A stretch of DNA of 64,000 bases from Sphingobacteriales bacterium (GCA_016219985.1 JACRJO010000039.1:27061-91060), one strand, 5' to 3'; positions 16,673 through 26,263 are shown, counted from the stretch's first letter. The notes: a model not told the origin generated them from the letters alone. Numbers and translations are program-made.

Positions 16673-18156
16673 AAAACCGTTTCCTCCATATCCTCCGTAA
16701 CCAGCCCTTATTCCTGGCCTTGCTCCCGGTTTTTTTTGTAGGCCACGGGTACCTGGAAAATTACGGGCTGGTCCCGCCCGGGGTCGCACTGATCCTGCTG
16801 GGTACTTATTTTGCCGCAACGCTTGTGCTGATCCTGCTTGCCTGGGCCGGTTACCGGAGCCTGAATAAAGCCGCCATGCTGGTTTTTTGCATGATGGCCT
16901 TTCATTTCTTTTACGGTGCCGCACATGACCTGCTGAAAAAGCTCTTCCCGGGATTTTTCTTTACCCGCTACAGTTTTATACTTCCGCTTGTCCTGGTGCT
17001 CTTTATACTGCTCCTTATTTATTTAAAAAGAAGAAAACAGCCTTTTACCCGGAGCGTCTGTTTCATTAATATCCTGCTCTGCCTGCTGATCCTCTATGAC
17101 ACGGGCGGGTACATCCTGAAAATAACCTCCGGCAATACCCCGGTACAAACTACCGTACCGGAAAATTTCAAAGCCTGCCCGGACTGCAAACACCCGGATG
17201 TATTCCTGATCATTGCGGATGGATATCCCGGCTATACGATACTGAAAGATTATTTCAGGTATGATAACAGTTCCTTTGAAACAGGACTGAAGAACAGGGG
17301 ATTCCATATTATTGACAGCAGTCACAGCAATTACAACCTTACCCCGTTCTCCATGGCTTCCATGCTGAATATGGATTACCTCCAAGGCATAGAAGGCCGG
17401 TACAGCAATAAGGGCGATATGGCTTTGTGCTTTAGCCTGATCAAAAAAAGCAGGACAGCGGACTATTTCAAACAGATGGGTTATGAAATGGTCAATTATT
17501 CCATTTTCGATATGGAACTGCAGCCTTCCATGGCCATTGGTACTTTTCTGCCCCGGAAGTCCGAGCCCATTACCAACCAGACCTTTTTATCCCGGCTGGA
17601 AAACGAAGTGGGTTACCACCTCGCCACCACGTTTAAAATCAAATTCGTCCTGGACTACCTGAAAAACCATGACCTGAAGAACAATATTAAATTGTCAGGA
17701 GCTCTCCGGAAAATAACCGCCCGCAAAAGCAGCCGGCCGAGGTTTGTATATACCCACCTGATCCTGCCGCATTATCCTTATTATTTTGACAGCACGGGTA
17801 AAGCAAGGGCGGCGGAACTGCTGACCTATGAGAATGCAAGGGATACCGCCTCCTTCCTGGGTTATCTCAAATATGTGAACCGCGAACTGATCGGGCTGGT
17901 GGATCATATCCGGGCGACCAATTCCACCCCACCTGTTATCCTGCTGATGAGTGACCACGGCTTCAGGGAATTCAACGATCCTTCCTGGGACAAATACCAG
18001 TTCAACAACCTGAACAGTATTTACCTCCCCGATCATAATTATTCCGGCTTTTATAAAGGCATGACCAATATTAACCAGTTCCGGGTGCTGTTCAACACCC
18101 AATTTGGGCAGCAGCTGCCCCTCCTGAAAGACTCCACCAGTTTTTTAATTGATTAA
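16669..18156 (+). CDS. Membrane sulfatase-fold hydrolase or transferase
   Basis: A 495-residue protein with four or five N-terminal membrane helices (to about residue 145) and a periplasmic alkaline-phosphatase/sulfatase-fold domain: LIIADGYPG near 180, a candidate nucleophile region in NYNLTPFSMASMLN near 225, LILPHYPY and MSDHGFRE near 430. This layout is that of LtaS/EptA-like enzymes that move phospho-groups onto envelope glycans or lipids. The order small peptide, methyltransferase, sulfatase, PIG-L deacetylase suggests modification of a surface polysaccharide or lipid (inference). Its start overlaps the methyltransferase stop. Confidence 0.8.
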   Translation: MKNRFLHILRNQPLFLALLPVFFVGHGYLENYGLVPPGVALILLGTYFAATLVLILLAWAGYRSLNKAAMLVFCMMAFHFFYGAAHDLLKKLFPGFFFTRYSFILPLVLVLFILLLIYLKRRKQPFTRSVCFINILLCLLILYDTGGYILKITSGNTPVQTTVPENFKACPDCKHPDVFLIIADGYPGYTILKDYFRYDNSSFETGLKNRGFHIIDSSHSNYNLTPFSMASMLNMDYLQGIEGRYSNKGDMALCFSLIKKSRTADYFKQMGYEMVNYSIFDMELQPSMAIGTFLPRKSEPITNQTFLSRLENEVGYHLATTFKIKFVLDYLKNHDLKNNIKLSGALRKITARKSSRPRFVYTHLILPHYPYYFDSTGKARAAELLTYENARDTASFLGYLKYVNRELIGLVDHIRATNSTPPVILLMSDHGFREFNDPSWDKYQFNNLNSIYLPDHNYSGFYKGMTNINQFRVLFNTQFGQQLPLLKDSTSFLID

Positions 18157-18177
18157 GGCCTGGTAAAAAGCAATCCC

Positions 18178-18185
18178 TATTTTTG
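18178..18185 (+). promoter_or_regulatory. Candidate -7 box TATTTTTG
   Basis: Exact TAnnTTTG match only five bases before the PIG-L ATG; would give an almost leaderless transcript, seen often in Bacteroidota. The -33 element is poor. Confidence 0.4.
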
Positions 18186-18190
18186 TAACC

Positions 18191-18823
18191 ATGTTTAATC
18201 CCAAAAGCATACTGGTATTAGCCCCGCATACGGATGACGGCGAACTGGGCTGCGGCGGTACCATTGCTAAATTCTGCACGGAAGGAAGAGAAGTTTACTA
18301 TGCGGCCTTTTGCCTTTGTTCAAAAACCCTGCCGCCCGGGGCGCCGGCCGATACACTGGAAAAAGAATGCCGTAAAGCCACGGCCCTGTTAGGGATCCGG
18401 CCGGATCATTTAATCCTGTTCAATTACGAAGTGCGGGAATTGCCGCAATTCCGGCAGCAAATCCTGGAAGAGCTCCTGCAACTGAATAAAAAAATCAACC
18501 CGGAGATGGTATTGCTCCCGGCTGTATCCGATGTACACCAGGATCACCAGGTGATCCACCAGGAAGGATTAAGGGCTTTTAAGAACACCACTTTTGCCGG
18601 TTATGAACTGCCCTGGAACAATTACAGTTTCCGTACGAATTTCTTTATGCGGCTGACAGCGGATGAATTAAATAAGAAAACAGCCGCCCTGAAAGAATAC
18701 CGGTCACAGGCCGGCCGCAATTATATGCAGGATGATTTTATCCGCTCCCTGGCAAGGGTAAGAGGCGTGCAATGCAACAGCGACTATGCGGAAGCGTTTG
18801 AAATTTACAAACTGATCAGCTGA
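18191..18823 (+). CDS. PIG-L family N-deacetylase
   Basis: A 210-residue LmbE/PIG-L protein. Zinc and catalytic motif APHTDDGELGCGG at about 11-23, second histidine motif SDVHQDH at about 117-123. These enzymes remove acetyl groups from N-acetylglucosamine-containing sugars. It lies 34 bases after the sulfatase gene, and its stop directly abuts the stop of the convergent porQ with no gap. Likely works on a glycan with the upstream genes. Confidence 0.85.
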   Translation: MFNPKSILVLAPHTDDGELGCGGTIAKFCTEGREVYYAAFCLCSKTLPPGAPADTLEKECRKATALLGIRPDHLILFNYEVRELPQFRQQILEELLQLNKKINPEMVLLPAVSDVHQDHQVIHQEGLRAFKNTTFAGYELPWNNYSFRTNFFMRLTADELNKKTAALKEYRSQAGRNYMQDDFIRSLARVRGVQCNSDYAEAFEIYKLIS

Positions 18824-19885
18824 TCACCAGCCCACCCGTTCCCCGAACTTCCCCAATCCGAAATACCGGTTCAATGGCAGGTTGAACCCTACCTGGTTCA
18901 GTGCTGACCCGGCCTGATAATAAGACCGGGCATACCGCATCGTTAGCTTGCCGAGGAATACACTCACCCCCGCCGAAAACCCGTTCAATCCATTTCCCGC
19001 ATTACCCAGGTTCAGTTCTCTCCGGCGGAGAAAATTATACCCGGCCTGTACCTCCACTCTTTCATGGATATGGATAGTGGCACCCAGCACGAGGTGATCG
19101 GTGATCTTGCCCAATGAGAATTTAGCCGGGTTGTTCCGGTACCCGTTCTCGTTATTGAAAGCGGTATCATTATACTGCAGGTTGTACTGGTGGAGCCGCT
19201 GTGCGGTGATGGAGAAACTGAACGGCGCCCGGGCAAGGCGCCTGGTGATCCCGGCCTGCAGATCGAAGGGAAGTTCTTCCCTTTCATTTCCGTATTTCTT
19301 TAACTGCACACCCAGGTTTTTTACCATGAAGGAAGCAGAAAATAATTTTGTGCTGTCCCGGAACAAAACCGCCACATCGGCGGCAATGCCATTGGAACGA
19401 TAGACCCCATAATTGGAACTGATGAATTTCACGGTAGCCCCGTATGTCCATTTCTCCAGGTAGGAACGGGAGGCGCCCAGTTGCATGACCCAATCCACCG
19501 GCCTGAACCGCCCTAATATATTTCCCCCGGCATCCGTCTCCGTGCTGCTGCCGTAATTGAAAAAATTAAGTCCCCAGGTAAAATCGGTATTCAGTTTGGG
19601 ATGATGGTAGCCAAATGAAAGATGAAATACCTTGATCCCCCCGTAAAAATCATTAAAGACCGCGTTCAATTGCCCGTGCATCGCGGGCCTGAACAGGGCC
19701 GGGTTATCGAAGGCCATCCCGATATCCTGTGAGGGCTGCGAAATATTGACCCCGCCGAGCGCTGTTAATTGCGGGGTATGGGAAAATCGCAAAAAATTAA
19801 ATACGGAACGTCCGCCGAGTACCTGGGCCTCACTTCCTGTATAAATCAAAAAGAGTCCTATCGTTAAACATCGTTTCACCGGCAA
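18824..19885 (-). CDS. porQ: Type IX secretion system protein PorQ
   Basis: A 353-residue beta-barrel with signal peptide (to about residue 20) and the PorQ start motif GGRSVFNFLRFSHTPQLTALGG followed by NISQPSQD and FDNPALF. PorQ is an outer-membrane component of the T9SS that works with PorU, PorV and PorZ at the attachment complex. The window also encodes two cargo proteins with sorting domains. No other T9SS gene is adjacent. Its promoter region contains repeat copy C1. Confidence 0.85.
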   Translation of the reverse strand: MPVKRCLTIGLFLIYTGSEAQVLGGRSVFNFLRFSHTPQLTALGGVNISQPSQDIGMAFDNPALFRPAMHGQLNAVFNDFYGGIKVFHLSFGYHHPKLNTDFTWGLNFFNYGSSTETDAGGNILGRFRPVDWVMQLGASRSYLEKWTYGATVKFISSNYGVYRSNGIAADVAVLFRDSTKLFSASFMVKNLGVQLKKYGNEREELPFDLQAGITRRLARAPFSFSITAQRLHQYNLQYNDTAFNNENGYRNNPAKFSLGKITDHLVLGATIHIHERVEVQAGYNFLRRRELNLGNAGNGLNGFSAGVSVFLGKLTMRYARSYYQAGSALNQVGFNLPLNRYFGLGKFGERVGW

Positions 19886-19891
19886 CGAAAA

Positions 19892-19961
19892 TAATACCTT
19901 TTAAACATTAGTTTTACAGTGACTACTCCCGGTATAATACCGACAGACGCTGGCGCCGGCC
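19892..19961 (-). repeat. 102-bp dispersed repeat, truncated copy C1
   Basis: Starts TAATACCTTTTAAACATTAG and matches copy C2 for about 70 bases, then breaks off before the terminal CTCGTCGGTATA arm. It sits immediately upstream of porQ. Confidence 0.8.
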
Positions 19962-19968
19962 AAAAAAG

Positions 19969-20070
19969 TAATACCTTTTAAACATTTGTTTTACAGTGAT
20001 TACTCCCGGTATAATACCGACAGACATTGACGCCAGCCAATAAAAGCATTTTTAATGTCTCGTCGGTATA
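19969..20070 (-). repeat. 102-bp dispersed repeat, copy C2
   Basis: Full-length copy in the same orientation as C1, seven bases after it. About 80% like copies A and B by eye, with identical arms CGACAGACATT and AATGTCTCGTCGGTATA but a different centre (GACGCCAGCC instead of AGCACCGGCC). Confidence 0.85.
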
Positions 20071-20170
20071 AGTCATATCCAAAGAAATCCCCCTGTGAAA
20101 GGGGGACTTCGTTTCTTTAGCGAAACCATGGCTGTGATGAATACAACCGCAACCGGTTCCTGTAAATCCT

Positions 20171-22600
20171 TTATTTGTTTTCCAGTGCCAGCTCCAGCAC
20201 CTGGTTCATGGTTTTTACATAATGGAATTTGATCCCCCTGATAAAGGCCGAATCGATCTCCTGTACATCTTTTTCATTCTGCCAGCAAAGGATGATCTCT
20301 TTCAATCCTGCCCTTTTGGCCGCCAGCACTTTTTCTTTGATCCCGCCCACCGGTAATACCTGTCCGCGCAGGGTGATCTCACCGGTCATTGCGAGAAAAG
20401 GCTTTACCCTTTTGCCGGTAATGGCTGAAGCAATGGCCGTCATCATGGTCACCCCCGCACTGGGGCCGTCCTTGGGAACAGCGCCTTCGGGTACATGGAT
20501 ATGAATATTTTTCTTTTCGAAAACTTTGGGATCCAGTTTGTATTTCTTCGCATTGCTCTGCAGGTAGGTCAGCGCGGTGCTGGCGCTCTCTTTCATTACA
20601 TTGCCGAGATTACCGGTCAGTTTCAATTCTCCTTTCCCGTCACTCAGGCTGGTCTCGATAAATAAAATATCTCCCCCCACATAGGTCCAGGCAAGACCCA
20701 CCGCCACACCGGCCATATTCGCGATCTTATACAGGTCATTGCTGTACCGGGCTTTGCCCAGTATGGTTTCAATATCATCCGTCGACAGGCTGGCTTTCAC
20801 CTTTTCATGCAGGGCCAGTTCCTTGGCCTGGTAGCGCATGATGGAAGCCAGTTGCCGGTCCAGTTCCCGCACCCCGCTTTCCCGGGTATAATCCTGGATG
20901 ATCTTCTCCAGCACTTTATCACTGATCTTAAAGGGCGTATTCTTCAGCCCGTGCAGGTCTTTCTGGCGGGGTACGAGGTGACGTTTCGCAATTTCCATTT
21001 TTTCTTCCACCGCGTAGCCGCTGAGGTCGATGATCTCGAGGCGGTCCCGCAATGCCGGTTGAATATTCTGGTAATTGTTGGCTGTCGCGATGAACAGGAC
21101 CTTGCTCAGGTCATATTCCATTTCGAGGTAATTATCGTAAAACGAATTGTTCTGCTCGGGATCCAGCACTTCCAGCAAGGCGGACGAAGGATCGCCGCGC
21201 ATATCATTGCCCACTTTATCGATCTCATCGAGGATCATGACCGGGTTGGAGGATTTTACTTTCCGGATCGACTGCAGGATCCGTCCCGGCATGGCGCCGA
21301 TATAGGTCTTGCGGTGACCGCGGATCTCGCTCTCATCATGCAGGCCGCCCAAACTGAGGCGCACATATTTCCGGCCGATCGCATTGGCAATGCTTTTTCC
21401 CAAAGAGGTTTTACCGATACCCGGGGGGCCCACGAAACAGAGAATGGGGCTCTTCATATCCCCCTTCAGTTTTAATACAGCGAGGTATTCGAGGATCCGT
21501 TCCTTGATCTTGTTCATGCCATAATGATCATGATCCAGGGTTTGTTTGGCTTTCTTCAGGTCGTAGTGATCTTCGGTATATTCTTCCCAGGGCAGGTCCA
21601 GCATCAGGTCGAGGTGGTTGTACACCACGGAGAAATCGGGTGTGCTGGGGTGCATGCGTTCCAGCTTCTCCACTCCTTTCTTGAACATTTCTTTGGCGGA
21701 AGCCGGCCATTTCTTTGCCTCGGCCTTTTTCTGCATTTCTTTTATCTCCTGCAGGTTGCTGTCGCCACCCAGCTCTTCCTTGATACTCTTCAGTTGCTGT
21801 TGCAGGAAGTATTCCCGCTGCTGCTTATCGAGTTCGGTGCGGGTCTTGGTCGTTACTTTATTTTTCAGTTCGGCAAACTGCAATTCTTTCTGCAATAACT
21901 GCATCAGCAGGTCGGCCCTTTCGCGGATATGATTCAGTTCCAGCAGCCGCTGTTTATCCTTGATATCCGTGTTCAGGTTGCTCGATACAAAGTGGATCAG
22001 GAAGGAAGGATTCTCAATATTCCGCAAAATGATGGACGCTTCGGTCGGGATATTCGGCGAGAGTTGCACGATATCTGCAGCGAGGTCCTTGATATTCGCC
22101 ACATAGGCATTGAAGTCCTCGTCCTTGGGGGATTCTTCTTCTTCCAGTTTCCGGATACTGGCTTTGAAGTAAGGATCTTCCCCGGTGATCGCTTCCACGC
22201 GGAAACGGCTCTTGCCCTGGATAATGATCGTGGTGCCCCCGTCGGGCATTTTGATCATTTTTACGATCCGGGCCACGGTACCGACATGTTCCAGGTCCTT
22301 TACTTCCGGGTCTTCCACATTGCTGTCCTTCTGGGCAATCACACCGATCAATTTGTCGCCCCGGTAAGCATCGTTTACCGCTTTGATGCTTTTATCACGT
22401 CCTACCGTAATGGGCAGGACCACCCCCGGGAAAAGAACGGTATTGCGGAGGGGTAATAAAGCTATTTCGGCAGGAATCTCAACCCCGTTCGGGTCTTCCT
22501 GGTCACCTTCATTTAGGGGAATGATGGGCAAAAAATCCATGTCGTCTTCTGAACGCAGCAAAAAATTCTCAATATTCATATCCGTTTCGTCTTTAGACAT
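20171..22600 (-). CDS. lon: Endopeptidase La (Lon protease)
   Basis: An 809-residue LonA. LAN substrate-binding domain about 44-250, coiled-coil linker 250-330, AAA+ module with Walker A GPPGIGKT (391-398) and Walker B MILDEIDK (455-462), then the protease domain with catalytic Ser714 (PKDGPSAG) and Lys757 (GGIKEK). It degrades misfolded and regulatory proteins in the cytosol with ATP. The first 40 residues are an acidic extension seen in other Bacteroidota. Stands alone, with repeat pair C downstream. Confidence 0.97.
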   Translation of the reverse strand: MSKDETDMNIENFLLRSEDDMDFLPIIPLNEGDQEDPNGVEIPAEIALLPLRNTVLFPGVVLPITVGRDKSIKAVNDAYRGDKLIGVIAQKDSNVEDPEVKDLEHVGTVARIVKMIKMPDGGTTIIIQGKSRFRVEAITGEDPYFKASIRKLEEEESPKDEDFNAYVANIKDLAADIVQLSPNIPTEASIILRNIENPSFLIHFVSSNLNTDIKDKQRLLELNHIRERADLLMQLLQKELQFAELKNKVTTKTRTELDKQQREYFLQQQLKSIKEELGGDSNLQEIKEMQKKAEAKKWPASAKEMFKKGVEKLERMHPSTPDFSVVYNHLDLMLDLPWEEYTEDHYDLKKAKQTLDHDHYGMNKIKERILEYLAVLKLKGDMKSPILCFVGPPGIGKTSLGKSIANAIGRKYVRLSLGGLHDESEIRGHRKTYIGAMPGRILQSIRKVKSSNPVMILDEIDKVGNDMRGDPSSALLEVLDPEQNNSFYDNYLEMEYDLSKVLFIATANNYQNIQPALRDRLEIIDLSGYAVEEKMEIAKRHLVPRQKDLHGLKNTPFKISDKVLEKIIQDYTRESGVRELDRQLASIMRYQAKELALHEKVKASLSTDDIETILGKARYSNDLYKIANMAGVAVGLAWTYVGGDILFIETSLSDGKGELKLTGNLGNVMKESASTALTYLQSNAKKYKLDPKVFEKKNIHIHVPEGAVPKDGPSAGVTMMTAIASAITGKRVKPFLAMTGEITLRGQVLPVGGIKEKVLAAKRAGLKEIILCWQNEKDVQEIDSAFIRGIKFHYVKTMNQVLELALENK

Positions 22601-22718
22601 TCTGTCATTTTACCGGGTCCAAACAGGCCCGGAGGGTAAAAGTATAGTGCGAATTCAGTATTGCCAAGTATCGTGCCTGTCATTTCGGAACTGCCAAACT
22701 ATGTAAACGGGAAAGGGC

Positions 22719-22750
22719 AAAAAAAAAACCTCCCCGGGGGGAGGCTTTTT
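22719..22750 (-). terminator. Terminator of the outer-membrane protein gene
   Basis: CCTCCCC at 22729-22735 pairs with GGGGAGG at 22738-22744, with a 10-base A-run (T-run on the minus strand) at 22719-22728 and a short T-run on the other side; could act in both directions. Confidence 0.8.
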
Positions 22751-22769
22751 CATAGATATACGTGTCTGT

Positions 22770-23354
22770 TTAAAAAGCCAGTCCAACGGATAACTGGAAC
22801 CCCTGGCTTTTCCACTTGTTATCATCGGGTATATCGCTGATATTGTTCAGGCCGATGGCATAGCGGCCATTTACCCGGACCGGACCCATCCGGACCAGTA
22901 CGCCGGCCAGCATGGAGAAATCACCGCTCTTGAAAGCATTGCCTCCATTCTGCAGGAGGGTTTTGTTCTGGTCGATCAGCACCCCGAACTGGGGACCGGC
23001 CTGCAGGGCGATGAAATTGCCCACCAGTTTATAGTCGAGCAGGATCGGAATGGAGAGGTAGTTCAGCCGGATATTACTGTTCCCGTCAAAAATATCCTGG
23101 TACACATGATCATAATTGCTGTCCAGCCGGGTGGCATACTGGTTCCACAATACTTCAGGCTGCAGGACCAGTTTATTGCCCAGCCGGATCTCGGCAAAAC
23201 CACCGAGGTGATAGCCATAGCGGAATTCATCCTTAAAGGACTTGCCATCCACCTTGGTGATATTGGCGCCGGCTTTGACACCTACATGAAACTGGGCCAT
23301 GGCCGCCTGGGTCATCAGTACCAGTGCGAAGAGCGATAGGATTTTTGTTTTCAT
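22770..23354 (-). CDS. Outer-membrane beta-barrel protein (porin-like)
   Basis: The start at 23354 is chosen because it yields a clean signal peptide MKTKILSLFALVLMTQAAMA before QFHVGVKAG; an upstream ATG at 23405 would put 17 hydrophilic residues before it. The 194-residue product has the small PorT-like barrel pattern, with G-x-K-x-G-x-N strands at the start and LSVGLAF at the end. It is probably a structural outer-membrane protein; substrate unknown. Repeat copies D1 and D2 lie in its upstream region. Confidence 0.8.
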   Translation of the reverse strand: MKTKILSLFALVLMTQAAMAQFHVGVKAGANITKVDGKSFKDEFRYGYHLGGFAEIRLGNKLVLQPEVLWNQYATRLDSNYDHVYQDIFDGNSNIRLNYLSIPILLDYKLVGNFIALQAGPQFGVLIDQNKTLLQNGGNAFKSGDFSMLAGVLVRMGPVRVNGRYAIGLNNISDIPDDNKWKSQGFQLSVGLAF

Positions 23355-23446
23355 TTGCTTTAGTTTTATTGTTTTTGAATGGCTTGAGCCGGTATAAAAT
23401 TTCAACTATGGTGCCAGTGAACCCGGCGCGTTGTTAAAGTTGATTT

Positions 23447-23547
23447 AATACCGACGAGACATTAAAAATGCCTTTATTAGCTGGCGCCAATGTCTGTCGG
23501 TATTATACCGGGAGTAATCACTGTAAAACTAATGTTCAAAAGGTATA
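23447..23547 (+). repeat. 102-bp dispersed repeat, copy D1
   Basis: Begins AATACCGACGAGACATT, contains the AATGTCTGTCGGTATTATACC middle, ends AAAAGGTATA where it fuses to copy D2 through a shared TAATA junction. Confidence 0.85.
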
Positions 23548-23648
23548 ATACCGACGAGACATTAAAAATGCTTTTATTGGCTGGCGTCAATGTCTGTCGG
23601 TATTATACCGGGAGTGATCACTGTAAAACTGATGCTTAAATGGTATAA
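23547..23648 (+). repeat. 102-bp dispersed repeat, copy D2
   Basis: Tandem copy directly following D1, differing at about ten positions. Its centre (TTTTATTGGCTGGCGTC) is the reverse complement of the C2 centre, so C2 and D2 are closer to each other than to copies A and B. Confidence 0.85.
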
Positions 23649-23730
23649 CGTAAACAAGTAAACGCCGGAATAAAAATGGAAATCGTTGTATTGCTGTTAA
23701 AATGTGAGGATACCCCGGGAATAAGATCCA

Positions 23731-24762
23731 TCAGAAAAAGAAACCCGCGTTGAGGGAGAAAAGGGCATTGAAGTTTTTGGTATCCGCAGGGAAATAATAA
23801 TCAAGCACCAGTTGGGGCTGAATAAAAAATTTACCAATGGAATATTCACCGCGCAGGAACATCGTCAGCGATAAGGGTTGAAAATCGATCTGGTCATCGA
23901 GGTACACATTGTCCGTGTTGAAGAGAATATTGTTCCCGGTACGGATGCTGGTGGCATAGGTGCCGGAGGACTGGTTAAACCCGAATTTCTGCGTACCGCT
24001 GGTAAAGGCCAGTTGCGGGGTGAGCCGGATATGATCCCGGTCAGCCAGCACCTCCAGCCAGTAAAAATCGTGGCGCAGGGAAGCCATAACCGAAAAATCG
24101 CTCACCGTTTCTTCGGTATTAACATAAGTATAGCCTCTTCGCCGCAGGCGCAGGTCCTGGATCTGTTCCTCCCTTTCCATATAATCACTGCGGCTTCCCC
24201 AGCCATAACTCAGCGACACGGAGGGTTTAAACCAGGATTTGCGGTACATGAAATAACCATAAAGTTCATTCTGCAGGGGCGTGGTATAAAAAGGCAGGGA
24301 ATCTTTTGTCAGGTAACGGGTATAGGAAATCCCGGTGGCAATGCTCCTGTTCTGTAAATAATCGTAGGAAGGGGTGATACCGGCCTGGTAAAAATTCAGG
24401 TTCTCCCCGTCATGCACCAGGTAACCCGTACCGGTAATGCCCAGCCCGTTTTTATGATAATACCCCAGGGTCGGGGAATAATTCAGTTTTTTAGCCGTGG
24501 TAGTGGCATAAGTCGTCTTGTTGGAATAATTATAATACCCCTTGCCCACCGACAAACTCAGCAGCGAATAACTGCGGGGCGTAAGCAGGGAGTCCATAAA
24601 CGCATCAAAATCCCGGAACAGGGCATCGTAATCGATGGTTGAATCGAGGGCAAAAAGCGAACTATCCGTTTTAAGAATAGCCGTATCCGCCGGGTTGCCC
24701 TGGGCGTATCCGGCAACGCAGCTATAGAGGAAAGCCAGGCATATTGACCATTTTTTAAACAT
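23731..24762 (-). CDS. Secreted outer-membrane barrel-like protein
   Basis: A 343-residue protein with signal peptide to about residue 20 (VAGYAQ). An acidic linker (LDSTIDYDALFRDFDAFMD) precedes about 260 residues of alternating aromatic and polar strands ending in AGFFF, typical of an outer-membrane barrel with a terminal Phe. No family recognised. Monocistronic by spacing. Confidence 0.7.
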   Translation of the reverse strand: MFKKWSICLAFLYSCVAGYAQGNPADTAILKTDSSLFALDSTIDYDALFRDFDAFMDSLLTPRSYSLLSLSVGKGYYNYSNKTTYATTTAKKLNYSPTLGYYHKNGLGITGTGYLVHDGENLNFYQAGITPSYDYLQNRSIATGISYTRYLTKDSLPFYTTPLQNELYGYFMYRKSWFKPSVSLSYGWGSRSDYMEREEQIQDLRLRRRGYTYVNTEETVSDFSVMASLRHDFYWLEVLADRDHIRLTPQLAFTSGTQKFGFNQSSGTYATSIRTGNNILFNTDNVYLDDQIDFQPLSLTMFLRGEYSIGKFFIQPQLVLDYYFPADTKNFNALFSLNAGFFF

Positions 24763-24913
24763 CAGGCAGCAGGGATCGGTGCTTTTAAACGGAAAATGAA
24801 ATCATTACGGCTTTTTAAGACCGGGAACTATGTTAAAAGTTTAATCCGTTCCTGAAACGAAGATAGAAAAGGAAAATTGGCAGACCGCTAAAAATTAAGG
24901 GCTTATCGTCCTA

Positions 24914-26167
24914 TTACCCCAGTTCGATCAGGGTGATCTCCGGCAGGATCCCCACCCGGCCGGGGTAGCCGATAAATCCAAAACCCCTGTTCACATATAA
25001 TTTCTGCCGGCCCTTTTCGTATAATCCCGCCCATTCATTGTACACATACTGAACCGGGCTCCATTTCAGCCCGGGTATTTCCACCCCAAACTGCATTCCA
25101 TGGGTATGGCCGGCCAGCATCAGGTCGATATCGGGGTATTTTTCCATAACCTCAGCTCTCCAGTGCGAGGGGTCATGACTCATCAGTATTTTAAATGCAT
25201 AATCTGCCGAACCTGCATAAGCTTTTTGCATGTCGCCGTATTTGGGGAAACGGGCTTTGGCGCTCCAGTTCTCAATTCCGAGCAGGGCGATCTGCTGCCC
25301 TTCTTTTTCCAGCACCACGTGTTCGTTCATCAGCAGGCGCCATCCCAGTTCGCCATGTACCTGTTTCAGTCTTTCCAGGTTCTGTGCTTTTTGTTCCGGG
25401 CTGTCCCATTGCACATAATCCCCGTAGTCATGATTGCCAAGGGTGGAATATACGCCCATCGGGGCTTTCAGCTTATCAAAGACATCCATATAATCCTCCA
25501 TTTCGGGGGCGGTATTGTTCACCAGGTCGCCGGTAAACAGGATGATATCCGGCTTTTCGTGGAGGATTTTCTGTACCCCTTTCATCACCGCTTCCTTGTC
25601 GGTAAAGCTCCCGGAATGGATATCCGAGATATGGATAATCTTAGTTCCCCGGAAGGCTTCGGGAAGATTCGGATAATCCAGTTTCAGCCTTTTTACCTGG
25701 TAACGGTGCTTGTTTCCAAATCCATAGATCAGGGTGCCAAATAATCCGCTGCCGGCCAGCATTCCGGCCCAGCTCAGGAAGACCGAGCGGGTTATCCCCT
25801 CCCCGGCCAGGGCGGCTGCCCCGACTTCCCGGGGAGATGAAAAGAGCCGGGTTCCGGCCCATTGCAGGCCCCTGCGGAGGTCGTCGACCAGGAAAAACAG
25901 GGAAGCGATCAGTTTGGCAATAAAAATGCCCGCGATCATGGAAAAAAGGGTGCTCTTGGCCAGCCGGGCCTGTTTATCAATATGGAGATAGGGCAATAAA
26001 ACCAGCATCACAATGGCCACAACGGACAGGGCCCAATAACCGGAATGGATCAATAAGCGGGTACGGGGGCTGGCCGAATGGGTCAGCACCCGGACGGCCT
26101 GGAAGAAATAGAGGTCGATCAGCAGCATGAACCCTAAAAAGATCCACCAAAAGGGAGAATTACGCAT
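24914..26167 (-). CDS. Membrane-bound metallophosphoesterase
   Basis: A 417-residue protein with three or four N-terminal membrane helices (about 5-25, 40-62, 75-95, 135-155) and a calcineurin-like phosphoesterase domain: DIHSG, GDLVNN, GNHDYG, MSHDPSHW and GHTHGMQFG supply the metal ligands. Similar to the YkuE/UDP-diacylglucosamine-hydrolase-like group, but the substrate is not known. It is divergent from parA, sharing an upstream region of about 160 bases. Confidence 0.88.
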   Translation of the reverse strand: MRNSPFWWIFLGFMLLIDLYFFQAVRVLTHSASPRTRLLIHSGYWALSVVAIVMLVLLPYLHIDKQARLAKSTLFSMIAGIFIAKLIASLFFLVDDLRRGLQWAGTRLFSSPREVGAAALAGEGITRSVFLSWAGMLAGSGLFGTLIYGFGNKHRYQVKRLKLDYPNLPEAFRGTKIIHISDIHSGSFTDKEAVMKGVQKILHEKPDIILFTGDLVNNTAPEMEDYMDVFDKLKAPMGVYSTLGNHDYGDYVQWDSPEQKAQNLERLKQVHGELGWRLLMNEHVVLEKEGQQIALLGIENWSAKARFPKYGDMQKAYAGSADYAFKILMSHDPSHWRAEVMEKYPDIDLMLAGHTHGMQFGVEIPGLKWSPVQYVYNEWAGLYEKGRQKLYVNRGFGFIGYPGRVGILPEITLIELG

Positions 26168-26255
26168 ATAAGTATCAAAATTAAGAGGCGCTTATTAATA
26201 GGCATTGTTTTGTCGAACGCTTATTTTTGCCGGAATGCCTATATTGGGCAAAACT

Positions 26256-26263
26256 TAATTTTG
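26256..26263 (+). promoter_or_regulatory. Candidate -7 box TAATTTTG for parA
   Basis: Exact TAnnTTTG match 66 bases before the parA ATG. A second match (TATTTTTG) lies at 26222-26229. Confidence 0.4.

Larger units (their letters stand above)
23355..23730. other. Intergenic region filled by repeat copies D1 and D2
   Basis: Besides the two repeat copies (23447-23648) only about 80 bases of unremarkable sequence remain on each side. Confidence 0.7.
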
